The notes beneath the pieces are model-generated. The model worked only from the letters and a program-made list of their open reading frames with translations. It had not been told where the DNA came from and searched no databases. Source: Levilactobacillus huananensis (GTDB lineage: Bacteria; Bacillota; Bacilli; Lactobacillales; Lactobacillaceae). Taken from it: a stretch of 64,000 nt of DNA. Each line of letters begins with the position of its first letter. Within the stretch, counting starts at the first letter, position 1. The position numbers were made by a program, and so were the translations under genes. The stretch is from NCBI RefSeq assembly GCF_003946145.1, contig NZ_RHOC01000002.1, positions 186,001-250,000 of the forward strand, given 5' to 3'. Shown piece by piece: positions 17,245 to 26,534 of this stretch.

Positions 17245-18759
17245 ATGGCATTAAAACAGCCAGAAAATTATCTCTTGGCGATTGACCAAGGGACGAGTAG
17301 CACCCGAGCACTTATCTTCGATCATACCGGCCGTAAGGTTATCGAGGCCTACAAGGAAGTTCCGCAATACTATCCGCATACAGGATGGGTTGAATCCGAT
17401 GCAAATGAGATTTGGAACAGTGTCCTGTCGGTGATTGCCAGCGCCTTGATCGACGCCTCCATTCACCCCGAAAACATTGAGGCTATTGGGATTAGTAGCC
17501 AGCGGGAAACCACAATCGTTTGGGATAAGATTACGGGTGAACCTATTTATCATGCCATCGGTTGGCAAAGTCAACAGACGGCAACAATGGCCAAGGACCT
17601 GGTTGCGGCAGGTAAGGCCGAAGCTATTAAGGATAAGACAGGGCTCGTGGTTGATGCCTACTTCAGTGCGACCAAGGTACGTTGGATTCTCGACCACGTT
17701 CCGGGGGCGCAGGAGCGCGCTGAGAACGGTGACCTGTTGTTTGGGACCGTTGATAGTTGGCTGGCTTGGAAGCTCTCTGGTGGTAAGATTCACGTTACTG
17801 ACTACAGCAATGCCAGCCGGACCATGCTCTTTAATATTCATGACTTAAAGTGGGATACGGATATCTTGAATTGGCTCAACATTCCAGCAGCCATGTTACC
17901 AACGGTGAAATCCAGCTCTGAAGTCTATGGTGTCACCCAAAACTTTCAGTTCTACGGGGTAGAAGTGCCAATCGCCGGAATTATCGGTGACCAATCAGCT
18001 GCACTCTTGGGACAACTGGCTATCGAACCCGGCAAGGTGAAGAATACTTACGGGGATGGGGCCTTCGTCATGATGAATACCGGGAAGGCGCCGCAAACCT
18101 CTGAGCATAACTTATTGACGACGATTGCTTATAAGATGAATGGCGAGGTTACCTACGCGCTTGAAGGGTCAATTTTAGTTGCCGGCACCGCGTTGGCTTG
18201 GTTGCATGAAAGTATGCAGATTATCAATAATGTGCCAGAATCTCGGCAAGCGGCGATGGCTTCCACGGATAACGATGAAGTATATGTGGTACCAGCCTTT
18301 AACGGTCTTGGGGCACCTTACTGGGATCCTGATGCCAAGGGAGCCGTCTTTGGTCTCTCGCGGGGAACTAATCGAAATGATTTCGTGAAGGCGACACTTC
18401 AGTCGATTGCCTATCAAACGCGAGACGTGCTTCATACCATGAAGCAGGATACCGGGATTGATATTTCAGAATTGATGGCTGATGGTGGGGCTTCACGGAA
18501 CCGCTACTTGATGCAGTTTCAAGCCGATATCTTGGCGACACCTGTACAACGGGCTGCCGACGAAGAAACCACAGCCATGGGTGCGGCCATTGCTGCCGGA
18601 CTAGCCGTGGGCTTTTGGCAGAGTCTCGATGAGATTAAAGAAATCAGAAGTGCCGGCCGTTTGTTCACGCCGAATATGACTGAAGACCGTCGCGCACGAC
18701 TGTACGCTGGCTGGCAACAGGCCGTGGCGGCGACACGAGCCTTTAAACCCAATTTATAA
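17245..18759 (+). CDS. glpK: Glycerol kinase
   Basis: A 504-residue FGGY kinase that phosphorylates glycerol to glycerol-3-phosphate with ATP. N-terminal [13 protein letters not shown] and the C-terminal DGGASRN loop bind ATP, and the SSQRETT and GDQSAALLG segments fit GlpK. ATG 17245 follows GGAGGGA. In low-GC Gram-positive GlpK, a His in a YHFYG motif is phosphorylated by HPr to activate the enzyme; here the equivalent is FQFYG with Gln at 235. The usual NTYGTG phosphate-binding motif reads NTYGDG (Asp271). Both changes are judged by memory alignment. Glycerol facilitator glpF lies about 42 kb away in this window. Confidence 0.93.
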   Translation: MALKQPENYLLAIDQGTSSTRALIFDHTGRKVIEAYKEVPQYYPHTGWVESDANEIWNSVLSVIASALIDASIHPENIEAIGISSQRETTIVWDKITGEPIYHAIGWQSQQTATMAKDLVAAGKAEAIKDKTGLVVDAYFSATKVRWILDHVPGAQERAENGDLLFGTVDSWLAWKLSGGKIHVTDYSNASRTMLFNIHDLKWDTDILNWLNIPAAMLPTVKSSSEVYGVTQNFQFYGVEVPIAGIIGDQSAALLGQLAIEPGKVKNTYGDGAFVMMNTGKAPQTSEHNLLTTIAYKMNGEVTYALEGSILVAGTALAWLHESMQIINNVPESRQAAMASTDNDEVYVVPAFNGLGAPYWDPDAKGAVFGLSRGTNRNDFVKATLQSIAYQTRDVLHTMKQDTGIDISELMADGGASRNRYLMQFQADILATPVQRAADEETTAMGAAIAAGLAVGFWQSLDEIKEIRSAGRLFTPNMTEDRRARLYAGWQQAVAATRAFKPNL

Positions 18760-18777
18760 AATGAACTTAGACAATAA

Positions 18778-18895
18778 AAGAGTGGGACATCAGGCGGTTG
18801 GTTTGCGAGCATTAACGTGGAAACAGGGGGCTATGCCTGGTCTCGGGTTAAACGCAGCAAACTGCCTTGTGGCGCACGTTTCGACACTATAGTAG
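18778..18895 (+). other. Structured intergenic element opening with GAGTGGGAC
   Basis: The segment begins AGAGTGGGACATC. It folds as a long imperfect hairpin: GGCGGTTGGTTTGC against GCAAACTGCC, TTAAC against GTTAA, CAGG against CCTG. GAGTGGGACA-type starts are common in dispersed intergenic repeats of lactobacilli and streptococci. Only one copy occurs in this window, so repeat status is not shown here. Confidence 0.35.
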
Positions 18896-18902
18896 AAAAA
18901 AT

Positions 18903-18949
18903 AAAATCAGTTTTTTCAGAAGAAAGTCCTTCTGAAAAAGCTGATTTTT
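18903..18949. terminator. Bidirectional terminator between glpK and the DUF368 gene
   Basis: AAAATCAGTTTTTTCAGAAG / CTTCTGAAAAAGCTGATTTT, a long stem with T-runs, between convergent genes. Confidence 0.85.
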
Positions 18950-18952
18950 GAT

Positions 18953-19810
18953 CTATTTATATTTAGCTTCTAATTGACTCATCCAATACCCTAAGGCGAC
19001 ACCAACTCCAAGGGCTGCTGCACTAGCGAGCAAGGTTCCAGTGGTCGCCCCCGCATAAGAGATGCTTTCCGCGGCGCGGTTGTTGGGAATCAGGATCAGG
19101 AGGGTACTGGCCACGACAATACCTAAAATGAAGTGGTACACGCGGGAGTGAAAATGGTGGATCAGGTAGTCCATTCCTTTAGAGAAGAGGGCCATCGAGA
19201 GAATTCCCCCGAGGGCTATCGGGAGATAGACGCCGAGTAGATCCAAATTTTTAAAACCGGTGAGCATGGGGGTAAAGAGTCCGAGGATCAACAATAAGTT
19301 AGAGGGACTCAATCCTGGGACTAAGACACCCAAAGCAATCAGAGCCCCAGCCACCATGAAGCCCCCAAAGTTGGCGGATAAGGGGCCAAAAATATCACTC
19401 ATGAAGTATAAGAGACCGCCACTAATGATCAGTGTCGCGAAAAACCAGATTAAGTCGATGCTATCACGAGGCGTCTTGGCGCTGGCCGTCTGGGTCAACG
19501 CCGGTAATGTCCCAATAATGGCGCCAGCGAATCCCCAGAGAACCACGACTTGTGCGTGTGCTAAGAGAAACTCCAGCGGAGCGGACAGCAAGGCAATGCC
19601 GACGATACCGCCGATGCCGACTGGGACAAAATACCAGAAATCACGTTTGAAATTTTGGCGGAAATGGGCCATAAAACCTAATAGACGTTCATAAATTCCC
19701 AGGATGGCAGCGAGAACGCCACCAGAAACACCGGGGAGGATAAAACCTAACGCAATAATCACGCCCTTGAAGAATCGTTTCATCGGGGTGTCGGATCGAG
19801 TTGTTGGCAT
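18953..19810 (-). CDS. DUF368 (PopT-like) undecaprenyl-phosphate translocase
   Basis: A 285-residue membrane protein with about eight helices. The GFILPGVSGGVLAAILGIYE segment near residue 18 is the DUF368 signature, and a second VLVPGLSPSNLLLILGLF repeat follows in the second half. DUF368/PopT proteins were shown to recycle undecaprenyl phosphate to the cytoplasmic face for wall synthesis. ATG at 19810 follows AAAGGAGAG; residues encoded upstream lack a ribosome binding site. Monocistronic on the minus strand. Confidence 0.88.
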   Translation of the reverse strand: MPTTRSDTPMKRFFKGVIIALGFILPGVSGGVLAAILGIYERLLGFMAHFRQNFKRDFWYFVPVGIGGIVGIALLSAPLEFLLAHAQVVVLWGFAGAIIGTLPALTQTASAKTPRDSIDLIWFFATLIISGGLLYFMSDIFGPLSANFGGFMVAGALIALGVLVPGLSPSNLLLILGLFTPMLTGFKNLDLLGVYLPIALGGILSMALFSKGMDYLIHHFHSRVYHFILGIVVASTLLILIPNNRAAESISYAGATTGTLLASAAALGVGVALGYWMSQLEAKYK

Positions 19811-19999
19811 ATGGCTCTCCTTTTGTGTGGGGTAGTCGTTAGCTTTCAAATTAGCAAATCCCACTGGAAAAGGCAACTAAATCAGAATGTTGGGTCAAAA
19901 CCTTAAGGATAACTTGAAAAAAGTGAGCAAGTTATCTTGACTTAGCGTAACTCTAAGCAGGTAAACTGGGTCTATTCAATTGGATAGGAGCGATTTTAA

Positions 20000-20743
20000 A
20001 TGGCAGTTAAAGATAAAGTTGTCGTGATTACAGGGGCCTCTTCCGGAATTGGCGAAGCGACCGCAAAGTTATTAGCCAGCAATGGCGCTAGGGTGGTTCT
20101 TGGAGCTCGTCGTGAAGAACGCTTGCAAACATTAGTTGATGAGATTAAGGCCGCTGGCGGCCAAGCCACTTACCAGGTGACAGATGTGCGGGATGCTGCC
20201 GAGGTTCAAGGCTTAGTTGATCTCGCTCAGTCCACATTTGGTGGGGTGGACGTCATTTTCAACAACGCCGGTATCATGCCAAGTTCTCCCATCAGCGCGC
20301 TACACGTTCGTGAGTGGAATGACATGATCGATATCAATCTTCGCGGGGTGCTCAACGGTGTCGCAGCGGTTATGCCTACCTTTACGAAGCAGAAACACGG
20401 GCAAATTGTGACGACGTCGTCCGTTGCTGGGATTAAGAGTTTCCCGGGTTCCGGGGTCTACGGGGCGACAAAATTTGCTGTACGTAATTTGATGGAAGTT
20501 ATCCGCATGGAGAGTGCTCAAGAAGGGACTAATATCCGGACAGCCACGCTCTACCCGGCGGCCATCAACACGGAACTGCTTCACACGATTACGGATCAAG
20601 ATGCCAAGCAGGGCATGGATCAGCTGTACGATGCCGTCGGAATTACCCCAGATGCCATCGCGCGTGTGGTCAACTTTGCGATTGATCAGCCAGCCGAAGT
20701 CAACGTTAATGAATTTACGATTTATCCTACGAAACAAGCCTAA
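20000..20743 (+). CDS. Short-chain dehydrogenase/reductase
   Basis: A 247-residue classical SDR with the cofactor motif TGASSGIGE (residues 11-19), NNAG, catalytic Ser in TTSSVAG, and YGATK with the Tyr/Lys pair. The ARREER segment after strand 2 suggests NADPH preference. It is close to the clavaldehyde/serine dehydrogenase-like group of lactobacilli; substrate unknown. ATG at 20000 has ATAGGAGCG upstream. Monocistronic, followed by a strong terminator. Confidence 0.9.
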   Translation: MAVKDKVVVITGASSGIGEATAKLLASNGARVVLGARREERLQTLVDEIKAAGGQATYQVTDVRDAAEVQGLVDLAQSTFGGVDVIFNNAGIMPSSPISALHVREWNDMIDINLRGVLNGVAAVMPTFTKQKHGQIVTTSSVAGIKSFPGSGVYGATKFAVRNLMEVIRMESAQEGTNIRTATLYPAAINTELLHTITDQDAKQGMDQLYDAVGITPDAIARVVNFAIDQPAEVNVNEFTIYPTKQA

Positions 20744-20753
20744 GTAACCGTTC

Positions 20754-20791
20754 AAAAAGACCCACGATCTTTTCAGATCGCGGGTCTTTTT
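20754..20791 (+). terminator. Terminator of the SDR gene
   Basis: AAAAAGACCCACGATCT / AGATCGCGGGTCTTTTT. Confidence 0.88.
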
Positions 20792-20879
20792 GGACTGAAT
20801 ACGTTTTGAGGTGAGAACTAGGCTTTGAAAAAGATTGAGGGGTAAATAGCGTCGATTTAACGAGCCCAGTTAGGTTGGA

Positions 20880-20917
20880 TGAGCTGGCCCTACCGTATAG
20901 CGAGGGTAAAACCAGCT
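20880..20917. other. Isolated hairpin in a convergent gap
   Basis: GAGCTGG...CCAGCTC with inner CCCT/AGGG pairing, between the SDR terminator and the next terminator. No T-run follows. No gene is seen in 20792-20940. Confidence 0.3.
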
Positions 20918-20940
20918 CTTAGACCCTCTTGTTCTTTCTA

Positions 20941-20972
20941 AAATAAAACCCTCACCATGATCTGGTGAGGGT
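20941..20972 (-). terminator. Terminator of the HrgC-like membrane protein gene
   Basis: On the minus strand ACCCTCACCA-GATCA-TGGTGAGGGT followed by TTTATTTT. Confidence 0.85.
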
Positions 20973-20984
20973 CAAAGGTCATCT

Positions 20985-21428
20985 TTATTTTTTAGGTTGA
21001 GACCAGTAGTGGGCCCGACTTAGGAGATCACGAGATCGCTCGTCAGCTGGAACAAAGCCACGATTGAACAGGTGCTTGAAGTACATGAGGTTGTACAGGG
21101 ACCCCCAAAGAACACTACGAACAATAGGCCAGCCGATCGCCACGAACTCGGTGAGTTGCGCGGGGGTTAGCAGCATGGTCAGGATCATCGCGCTTCCGAG
21201 TTCAATTCCCATGATACATAGCAGGTTATACCAGTCGGCCCGAAAGATCGTCGGAAACGGGGGGAAGAAGAACATAGTCCAAGAAAAGCCAACCTTGGCA
21301 ATTCGCATGTTCCCCGTCTCTGGGTTAACGACGGTTGCATAGTTCGGTGGTAACGGCAGTCCTTGAGGGCCGTTATCGTTTTGGTTATTTTGATCATCAT
21401 CGTTAAAGCCCTTGAAAGGATCTTGCAT
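20985..21428 (-). CDS. DUF2628/HrgC-like membrane protein
   Basis: A 147-residue protein. The Asn/Asp/Gln-rich N-terminus (about 25 residues) precedes a core in which KVGFSWTMFFFPPFPTIFRADW resembles the DUF2628/HrgC pattern of a Phe-rich helix ending in R-x-D-W. A second hydrophobic helix and a polar YNLMYFKHLFNRG tail follow. ATG at 21428 is chosen; a TTG at 21440 is the alternative, and neither has a strong ribosome binding site. Function is unknown. Confidence 0.65.
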   Translation of the reverse strand: MQDPFKGFNDDDQNNQNDNGPQGLPLPPNYATVVNPETGNMRIAKVGFSWTMFFFPPFPTIFRADWYNLLCIMGIELGSAMILTMLLTPAQLTEFVAIGWPIVRSVLWGSLYNLMYFKHLFNRGFVPADERSRDLLSRAHYWSQPKK

Positions 21429-21513
21429 GTCATTTGCCAACTTTCTACAGAATTAAAAACCAATTTATCGTTAGTTAAAAGTCTAACACGAAAATCGGGA
21501 CCTGCCTATTAAT

Positions 21514-22959
21514 CTATTGACGCCGGGTGAGTTTCACGACGGCTTCACAACGGGCAGTCTGTGGCATCATGTCGACCGACTGAATATAGTCGACGTGGTA
21601 ATCGTGAACTAATGCCACTAAGTCTTTAGCTAGCGTGGATGGGTTGCAGGAGATGTAAACCAGTTTTGGCGGACGAACCGCTAAAATGGTCTCAATCAGT
21701 GTGTCATCAAGGCCAGTACGGGGGGGATCAACCACGATGGCATCCGGATGGAAACCGGTCATAATCCACTTGGGTAGAAGGTCTTCAGCCGTGCCTACCT
21801 CATAGTGGGCATTGGTGATGCCGTTGGCTTCGGCGTTAGCATTGGCATCATCGACGGCTTCAGGGATGACATCCATCCCCCGAACCTCTTCGGCGACGTC
21901 AGCCAATGATAGTCCAATCGTTCCAATTCCAGAATAGGCATCAACAACCGTTTCACCAGGTTGTAAGTTCAAGGCTTTTTTGGCTTCGGCGTACAGCACT
22001 TCCATTTGAGCAGGGTTAAGTTGTAGAAAGGCGCGTGCGGAAAGCTTGAAGGACAAGCCATCTAGCTTTTCAGTGATGGCTTCGGCCCCTGCCAAATGTT
22101 TGGTTTCTTCGCCCCAGATGAGTGAGGTTTTACCAGGATTAATGTTTTGCATGACGGAAGTGACTTGCGGTAATTCCTTAGCGATCCGTTCTAACAATTC
22201 CCGTTTACGAGGGAGCTTTTGTGAGTTGGTAATGAAGACCAACTGCACATCGTTGGTATTGGCAGCGGCTCGAACAACTAGCGTCTTTACGATACCAGAC
22301 GATTGTTCTTCGTCATAGATGGGCATGTCCAGATCTTGAAGCATCGCGACTACGGCTCGCATAACGGTCATCACGACCGGCATTTGAACGGAACAGGTTG
22401 GGAGATCGACCAAATCATGGCTCCGTTCGGCGTACAGTCCAGCTTCGATCTGACCGTCGGCGTTACGGCGAACTTGGAATTGGGCCTTGTTACGGTAACC
22501 GTAAGGATCGGCCATACCTAAAGTTGGGCGGAGGTCGAAATGCTTAAAGCCAACAGGTTGGTACCGTTCCAGGGATTGGGCGACGATATCGCGTTTGAAT
22601 TTCAATTGTTCAGGGTAGGCCAAGTGTTCTAACTCGAAGCCACCGACCTCATCGGCATAACTGTCGCGGGGGTCAACTCGATGGGGGCTGGCTAAACGAA
22701 TCCGGTGAATCTTAGCACGTAAGAAACGTTGAGCGACACTGGTAACTTCAGCGACGACCTCTTCGCCGGTTAGGGCACCGGGGATGAAGACAGCCATTCG
22801 CTTGTAATAGCCAATCCCTTCTCCGTTGATACCCATGCGTTTGATGGTTAGAGGGAAGCGTTGACCAACCTCAACCTGTACACGGGGTTCTTCCTGACGC
22901 TGACGATGGTTATTTTGATGGTACCGGTTAGAATGATTTTGTGACTCGTAATTTGCCAT
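21514..22959 (-). CDS. 23S rRNA (uracil-C5) methyltransferase, RlmD/RlmCD type
   Basis: A 481-residue protein. Residues 1-25 are a polar Asn/His/Arg-rich tail, about 28-85 a TRAM RNA-binding domain (FPLTIKRMGINGEGIGYYKR), and the rest an SAM-dependent methyltransferase. Motifs seen are YSGIGTIGL (SAM), DPPRTGLD and the nucleophile loop YISCNPSTLAKDL with catalytic Cys. It would methylate uracils of 23S rRNA in the cytoplasm. In Gram-positives one enzyme, RlmCD, often covers both U747 and U1939. The usual four Cys of an iron-sulfur cluster are not apparent. ATG 22959 follows TAGGAG. Confidence 0.9.
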   Translation of the reverse strand: MANYESQNHSNRYHQNNHRQRQEEPRVQVEVGQRFPLTIKRMGINGEGIGYYKRMAVFIPGALTGEEVVAEVTSVAQRFLRAKIHRIRLASPHRVDPRDSYADEVGGFELEHLAYPEQLKFKRDIVAQSLERYQPVGFKHFDLRPTLGMADPYGYRNKAQFQVRRNADGQIEAGLYAERSHDLVDLPTCSVQMPVVMTVMRAVVAMLQDLDMPIYDEEQSSGIVKTLVVRAAANTNDVQLVFITNSQKLPRKRELLERIAKELPQVTSVMQNINPGKTSLIWGEETKHLAGAEAITEKLDGLSFKLSARAFLQLNPAQMEVLYAEAKKALNLQPGETVVDAYSGIGTIGLSLADVAEEVRGMDVIPEAVDDANANAEANGITNAHYEVGTAEDLLPKWIMTGFHPDAIVVDPPRTGLDDTLIETILAVRPPKLVYISCNPSTLAKDLVALVHDYHVDYIQSVDMMPQTARCEAVVKLTRRQ

Positions 22960-23197
22960 ATTTTCTCCTATAAAGGTTGTCTTGGGTGATGGCTAACTAG
23001 CCATTGACTTGATCTGCTTAAGGTGGCTAAAAGCCACCTTACCGAATGAATACGGTCCTGAACATTATACCAAACTTTAGAGGGTCTCGGGGGTCCCTGA
23101 AATTTCGGCGAAAATGAAGTCGCTTCCATAGGCAAGGCTATAGGATTTGAGTACAATAATGGTATGCAGTGACTATTAGATGAAAGGAGCGTTAACT

Positions 23198-23851
23198 TTG
23201 AGTCTATTGACCTTGAAAAATGTGGGCTATCAGGTAGGAAAACAGCAGATCTTGCGGGATATCAGCTTGAACATTGATGCTGGCGAGTGGGTAACTTTTG
23301 CCGGACCATCTGGTAGTGGTAAGTCTACTTTGGCGCGGATCATCGCGTCACTTTTAAGCCGCACCAGTGGGGACTTGATCTTTGATGGTCAGTCGATCGA
23401 TAGCTATGATCCGATTGCCTATCGGCGACGGGTCTCTTATGGATTTCAACAACCCACACTATTCGGGGAGACGGTTAGAGATAACCTGGCTTTTCCTTAT
23501 CAGATTCGTCAGCTTCCTTTCGATGAGCAGCGGGCGGACACGGCCCTCGAGTACGTGGGTCTCGTAGCGGCCGATTTGGATAAGGCTGTGATTGACCTTT
23601 CGGGGGGGCAACGACAGCGGGTGGCACTCTTGCGTAATGTCATGATTTATCCTGAAGTGCTGATTTTGGATGAGGTGACGGCTGGGTTGGACGCTGAGAA
23701 CAAGGCGTTTGTCTGGTCCTTAATCGATCACTTTAACCAAGACGATGGCATCACGATTCTCACGATCACACATGATCAGTCCGAAATTGTAGCAGCTAAG
23801 CGATTGGTCACCATTGTCGACGGTCAAATTGTTCCAGGAGGTGCCTCATGA
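23198..23851 (+). CDS. ABC transporter ATP-binding protein, FetA-like
   Basis: A 218-residue ABC ATPase. Walker A is GPSGSGKS, signature LSGGQRQR, Walker B VLILDEVTAGLD, followed by the switch His (ITHDQSE). The TTG start at 23198 is chosen because AAAGGAG lies 8 nt before it; the upstream ATG at 23180 precedes that site. It overlaps the permease gene by four bases (ATGA), so the pair is translationally coupled. FetAB/YbbLM systems export iron and support peroxide resistance in E. coli; the substrate here is inferred. Confidence 0.85.
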   Translation: MSLLTLKNVGYQVGKQQILRDISLNIDAGEWVTFAGPSGSGKSTLARIIASLLSRTSGDLIFDGQSIDSYDPIAYRRRVSYGFQQPTLFGETVRDNLAFPYQIRQLPFDEQRADTALEYVGLVAADLDKAVIDLSGGQRQRVALLRNVMIYPEVLILDEVTAGLDAENKAFVWSLIDHFNQDDGITILTITHDQSEIVAAKRLVTIVDGQIVPGGAS

Positions 23852-24615
23852 ACCTTGCGGTGAATAATCAATCTTTAGTATTGGCGCTGGGATTAGTCAT
23901 GATTGCCCTAGTGATCGGTTGGAAAGAGAAGCTGGGGATTGATCGTGATATGATTATTGGCGTTGTACGGGCAGTCATCCAACTCTTCGTGGTGGGATAT
24001 TTGCTCAAGTATGTCTTTCGGATTGCCAACATCTGGCTCACGGCGATTTTGATTCTCATTATTATTTTTAATGCCGGTTATAATGCCAAGCAACGGAGTG
24101 GTGGTATTCCTAAGGCGTTACCCATTTCAGTCGGGGCAATCCTCATTAGTACTAGCGTCACGCTGGGCGTATTGATGCTGGCCGGGGCGATTAAATTTAT
24201 TCCGTCGCAAATGATTCCGATCTCCGGCATGATTGCGTCGAATTCCATGGTGGCGATCGGACTGTGTTACCGTAACCTTAATGCGCAATTCAAGCAGGAA
24301 CGGCAGGCAGTGCTGGAAAAACTGGCTTTAGGAGCTGATCTGAAGGATGCTTCGAGAGATATCGTTCGGGCGAGCATCAAGACAGGCATGCAGCCCACGA
24401 TCGATTCCGCTAAAACGGTGGGGATCGTGAGTCTACCGGGGATGATGTCTGGTTTAATCTTTGCCGGTGTCGATCCGGTCAGGGCGATCAAGTATCAAAT
24501 TATGGTGACCTTTATGCTCATGTCAGCGACGAGTATTGGATCGGTTCTGGCCTGTTACTGGGCCTATCGTGGCTTCTATAATGAACGCAAACAGTTACAA
24601 GTTCCATCAAATTAG
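23848..24615 (+). CDS. FetB/YbbM (UPF0014) family permease
   Basis: A 255-residue protein with about seven membrane helices. The VIQLFVVGYLLKYVF and PISGMIASNSMVAIGLCYRNL segments are typical of UPF0014. It is the membrane partner of the ATPase encoded just upstream, with which its start codon overlaps. The PGMMSGLIFAGVDPVRAIKYQIMV helix is conserved in the family. Proposed role: metal (iron) efflux, by homology with E. coli FetB. Confidence 0.87.
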   Translation: MNLAVNNQSLVLALGLVMIALVIGWKEKLGIDRDMIIGVVRAVIQLFVVGYLLKYVFRIANIWLTAILILIIIFNAGYNAKQRSGGIPKALPISVGAILISTSVTLGVLMLAGAIKFIPSQMIPISGMIASNSMVAIGLCYRNLNAQFKQERQAVLEKLALGADLKDASRDIVRASIKTGMQPTIDSAKTVGIVSLPGMMSGLIFAGVDPVRAIKYQIMVTFMLMSATSIGSVLACYWAYRGFYNERKQLQVPSN

Positions 24616-24630
24616 GAGGGTGTAAAAGTT

Positions 24631-25467
24631 ATGACACATCGAAAAGTAGCACTGGTTACCGGAGCGTCATCGGGAATTGGCAAGGCCATTGCCCGGAGTT
24701 TCCATCGAAATGGTGTCACTGTTTATGCCGGAGCACGGCGAGTTAGCCGCATGAATGATCTGGACGATTTGGGCATCACGACACTGTCACTAGACGTGAC
24801 GAACGCGAAGAGTGTAGCATCCGTGGTCAATCGAATCGTTAGTGAAACCGGTCGAATCGACATTCTGGTTAACAATGCTGGATACGGGCTGATGGGGGCG
24901 GTGGAAGATGTTCCCTTAAAACAAGCAGAAGACCAATTTGCGGTAAATCTCTTTGGAGTCGCTCGGTTGATTCAGTCAGTGTTACCGATGATGCGTCAAC
25001 AACATTCTGGTCGGATTATCAATGTGACGTCGGTAGACGGCAGAGTGGCGCAGCCCTTAGCTGGGTGGTATGTTGCGTCTAAGTTCGCCTTAGAGGGGCT
25101 CTCAGATACCTTGCGCTTAGAGCTAGCGCCTAAGGGGATTCATGTATCAGTCATCGAACCCGGGGCGATCAAGTCGGCTTGGGCGGATATCGCTACCGAC
25201 CACCTCAAAGAAACTTCTGCGAACGGGCCTTATCAAGAGGCTGCTGCGGATGCGGGACGGATTCTACAAGTCGTCAAACGTTTTTCCAGTGAACCACGCG
25301 TGATTGCGAGACTAGTTGATCGTGCGGCCTTGTCACGGCGACCTAAGACGCGTTACTCAGCGGGGGCCGGGAGTCAGATCCTATTTGTTCGTCGTTTTCT
25401 CTCGGATCGCGCCATCGATCGGATGTGGGGATTAATTAGTATTGCCGCCAAACAAGTCATCCGGTGA
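24631..25467 (+). CDS. Short-chain dehydrogenase/reductase
   Basis: A 278-residue classical SDR with TGASSGIGKA (residues 10-19), NNAGYG, catalytic Ser in VTSVDGR and YVASK. The extended C-terminus and VIEPGAIKS fit the retinol-dehydrogenase-like or YusZ-like group. It starts 15 nt after the ABC permease gene behind AGGAGGGTG, so it is probably co-transcribed with it. Substrate unknown. The TPP riboswitch of the next operon begins about 50 nt after its stop. Confidence 0.88.
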   Translation: MTHRKVALVTGASSGIGKAIARSFHRNGVTVYAGARRVSRMNDLDDLGITTLSLDVTNAKSVASVVNRIVSETGRIDILVNNAGYGLMGAVEDVPLKQAEDQFAVNLFGVARLIQSVLPMMRQQHSGRIINVTSVDGRVAQPLAGWYVASKFALEGLSDTLRLELAPKGIHVSVIEPGAIKSAWADIATDHLKETSANGPYQEAAADAGRILQVVKRFSSEPRVIARLVDRAALSRRPKTRYSAGAGSQILFVRRFLSDRAIDRMWGLISIAAKQVIR

Positions 25468-25519
25468 TCTAAGAAGCGTTGACGATTGTGCATTTCCTGT
25501 TATGCTGGAAGTAACCAGA

Positions 25520-25668
25520 ACACTAGGGGTGTCCACGAGTTGGGCTGAGATGCGTGTTGCACGCGATCCCTTGGAACCTGTCAAGTTCACACTTGCGAAG
25601 GGAATGTGTCGTGATACCGTAACGGGTCACCGGTTCACCCACATTGTGAGCTGGTAACCCGTCTTTTA
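25520..25668 (+). ncRNA. TPP riboswitch with terminator platform
   Basis: The THI-element pattern is clear: GGGGTGTCC, GGGCTGAGAT, an optional hairpin GCGTG-TTG-CACGC, then ATCCCTT-GGAACCTGT and GAAGGGAA (about 25525-25605). It is followed by a hairpin ACGGGT...ACCCGT with CTTTT (to about 25668), a likely terminator. TPP binding would close expression of thiMDE when thiamine is abundant. Confidence 0.93.
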
Positions 25669-25727
25669 GATCTCTAAGGACGAGTTGTAAGGAGTGGCCC
25701 GATCAGACCTAAGGGGGAACAAGACTT

Positions 25728-26528
25728 ATGAAATTAGCCTTGCTAGAAACGCTGCGTCAACAGAATCCAATTGTGTTTAATATTTCAAATTTTGTTACGG
25801 TTCAGGACGTCGCGAATGGGTTGAATGCCTTGGGGGCATCACCCATTATGTCTGAGGAGGTTGCTGAGGCCGAAGAAATGGTCGGCTTGGCTGGAGCCGT
25901 TTGCTTGAACCTAGGGGCGTTCACGCAGGGACAGATCGAACAGATTCGTACCGTGGGTCGGATTGCTAATCAGCAACGCAAACCCCTCGTGATTGATCCG
26001 GTGGCTGTAGGCGCAATCAGCTATCGTCGAGAGGTCGCTGAGGATCTGTTAGCTGACTTCCACCCGGATGTCATTCGGGGAAATGCTGGGGAAATTGCGG
26101 CCTTAGCCGGTGTTGCGTGGCAGGCTAAGGGAATCGATGCTGGTGAGGGTGATGGCGATCTTGTTGCCATCGCTACGGCTTGCGCAAAGAAGTTAGCCTG
26201 TGTCGTGATTCTTTCAGGACCTACCGACGTCATTACCGATGGTGATCGGGTAGTTAAAGTGATGAATGGCACGTCTTTATTCCAGGTCCACGTGGGCTCT
26301 GGCGATATGCTATCAAGTATCGTTGCGGCTTTCTGTGCCGTGACCTCAGATTATTTTGAAGCGGCCCAAACAGCCTGCATGGTCTTCGCGGCCATCGGCC
26401 AGTTAGTGGTCCACCGGCAGCCCCAAGTGGCGGCCGGTAGCTTTACCGTTCAGTTGATGGACGGGTTACAAATGACAACAGTGGCCGAGATTGAAGAGAT
26501 CGCGGCCTACCAGTTGGAGAAGGGATGA
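25728..26528 (+). CDS. thiM: Hydroxyethylthiazole kinase
   Basis: A 266-residue ribokinase-like enzyme that phosphorylates the thiazole alcohol (HET) in thiamine salvage. N-terminal NPIVFNISNFVTVQDVANGLNALGASPIM is the family start, IRGNAGEIAAL and VGSGDMLSSIVAAF supply the ATP and substrate sites. In the final motif G-S-G-D keeps the catalytic-site Asp, while the usual Cys of GTGC is Met. First gene of the riboswitch-controlled operon; a purine-rich AAGGGGG site precedes ATG 25728. Confidence 0.94.
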   Translation: MKLALLETLRQQNPIVFNISNFVTVQDVANGLNALGASPIMSEEVAEAEEMVGLAGAVCLNLGAFTQGQIEQIRTVGRIANQQRKPLVIDPVAVGAISYRREVAEDLLADFHPDVIRGNAGEIAALAGVAWQAKGIDAGEGDGDLVAIATACAKKLACVVILSGPTDVITDGDRVVKVMNGTSLFQVHVGSGDMLSSIVAAFCAVTSDYFEAAQTACMVFAAIGQLVVHRQPQVAAGSFTVQLMDGLQMTTVAEIEEIAAYQLEKG

Positions 26529-26534
26529 GTTAGT

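Noticed and set aside
20948-20972. Possible plus-strand terminator
   Set aside because: T-run is only on the minus-strand side, so it is assigned to the minus-strand gene.
25442-25657. Plus-strand reading frame across the thiM leader
   Set aside because: It lies on the TPP riboswitch, has no ribosome binding site, and its sequence is explained by the RNA.
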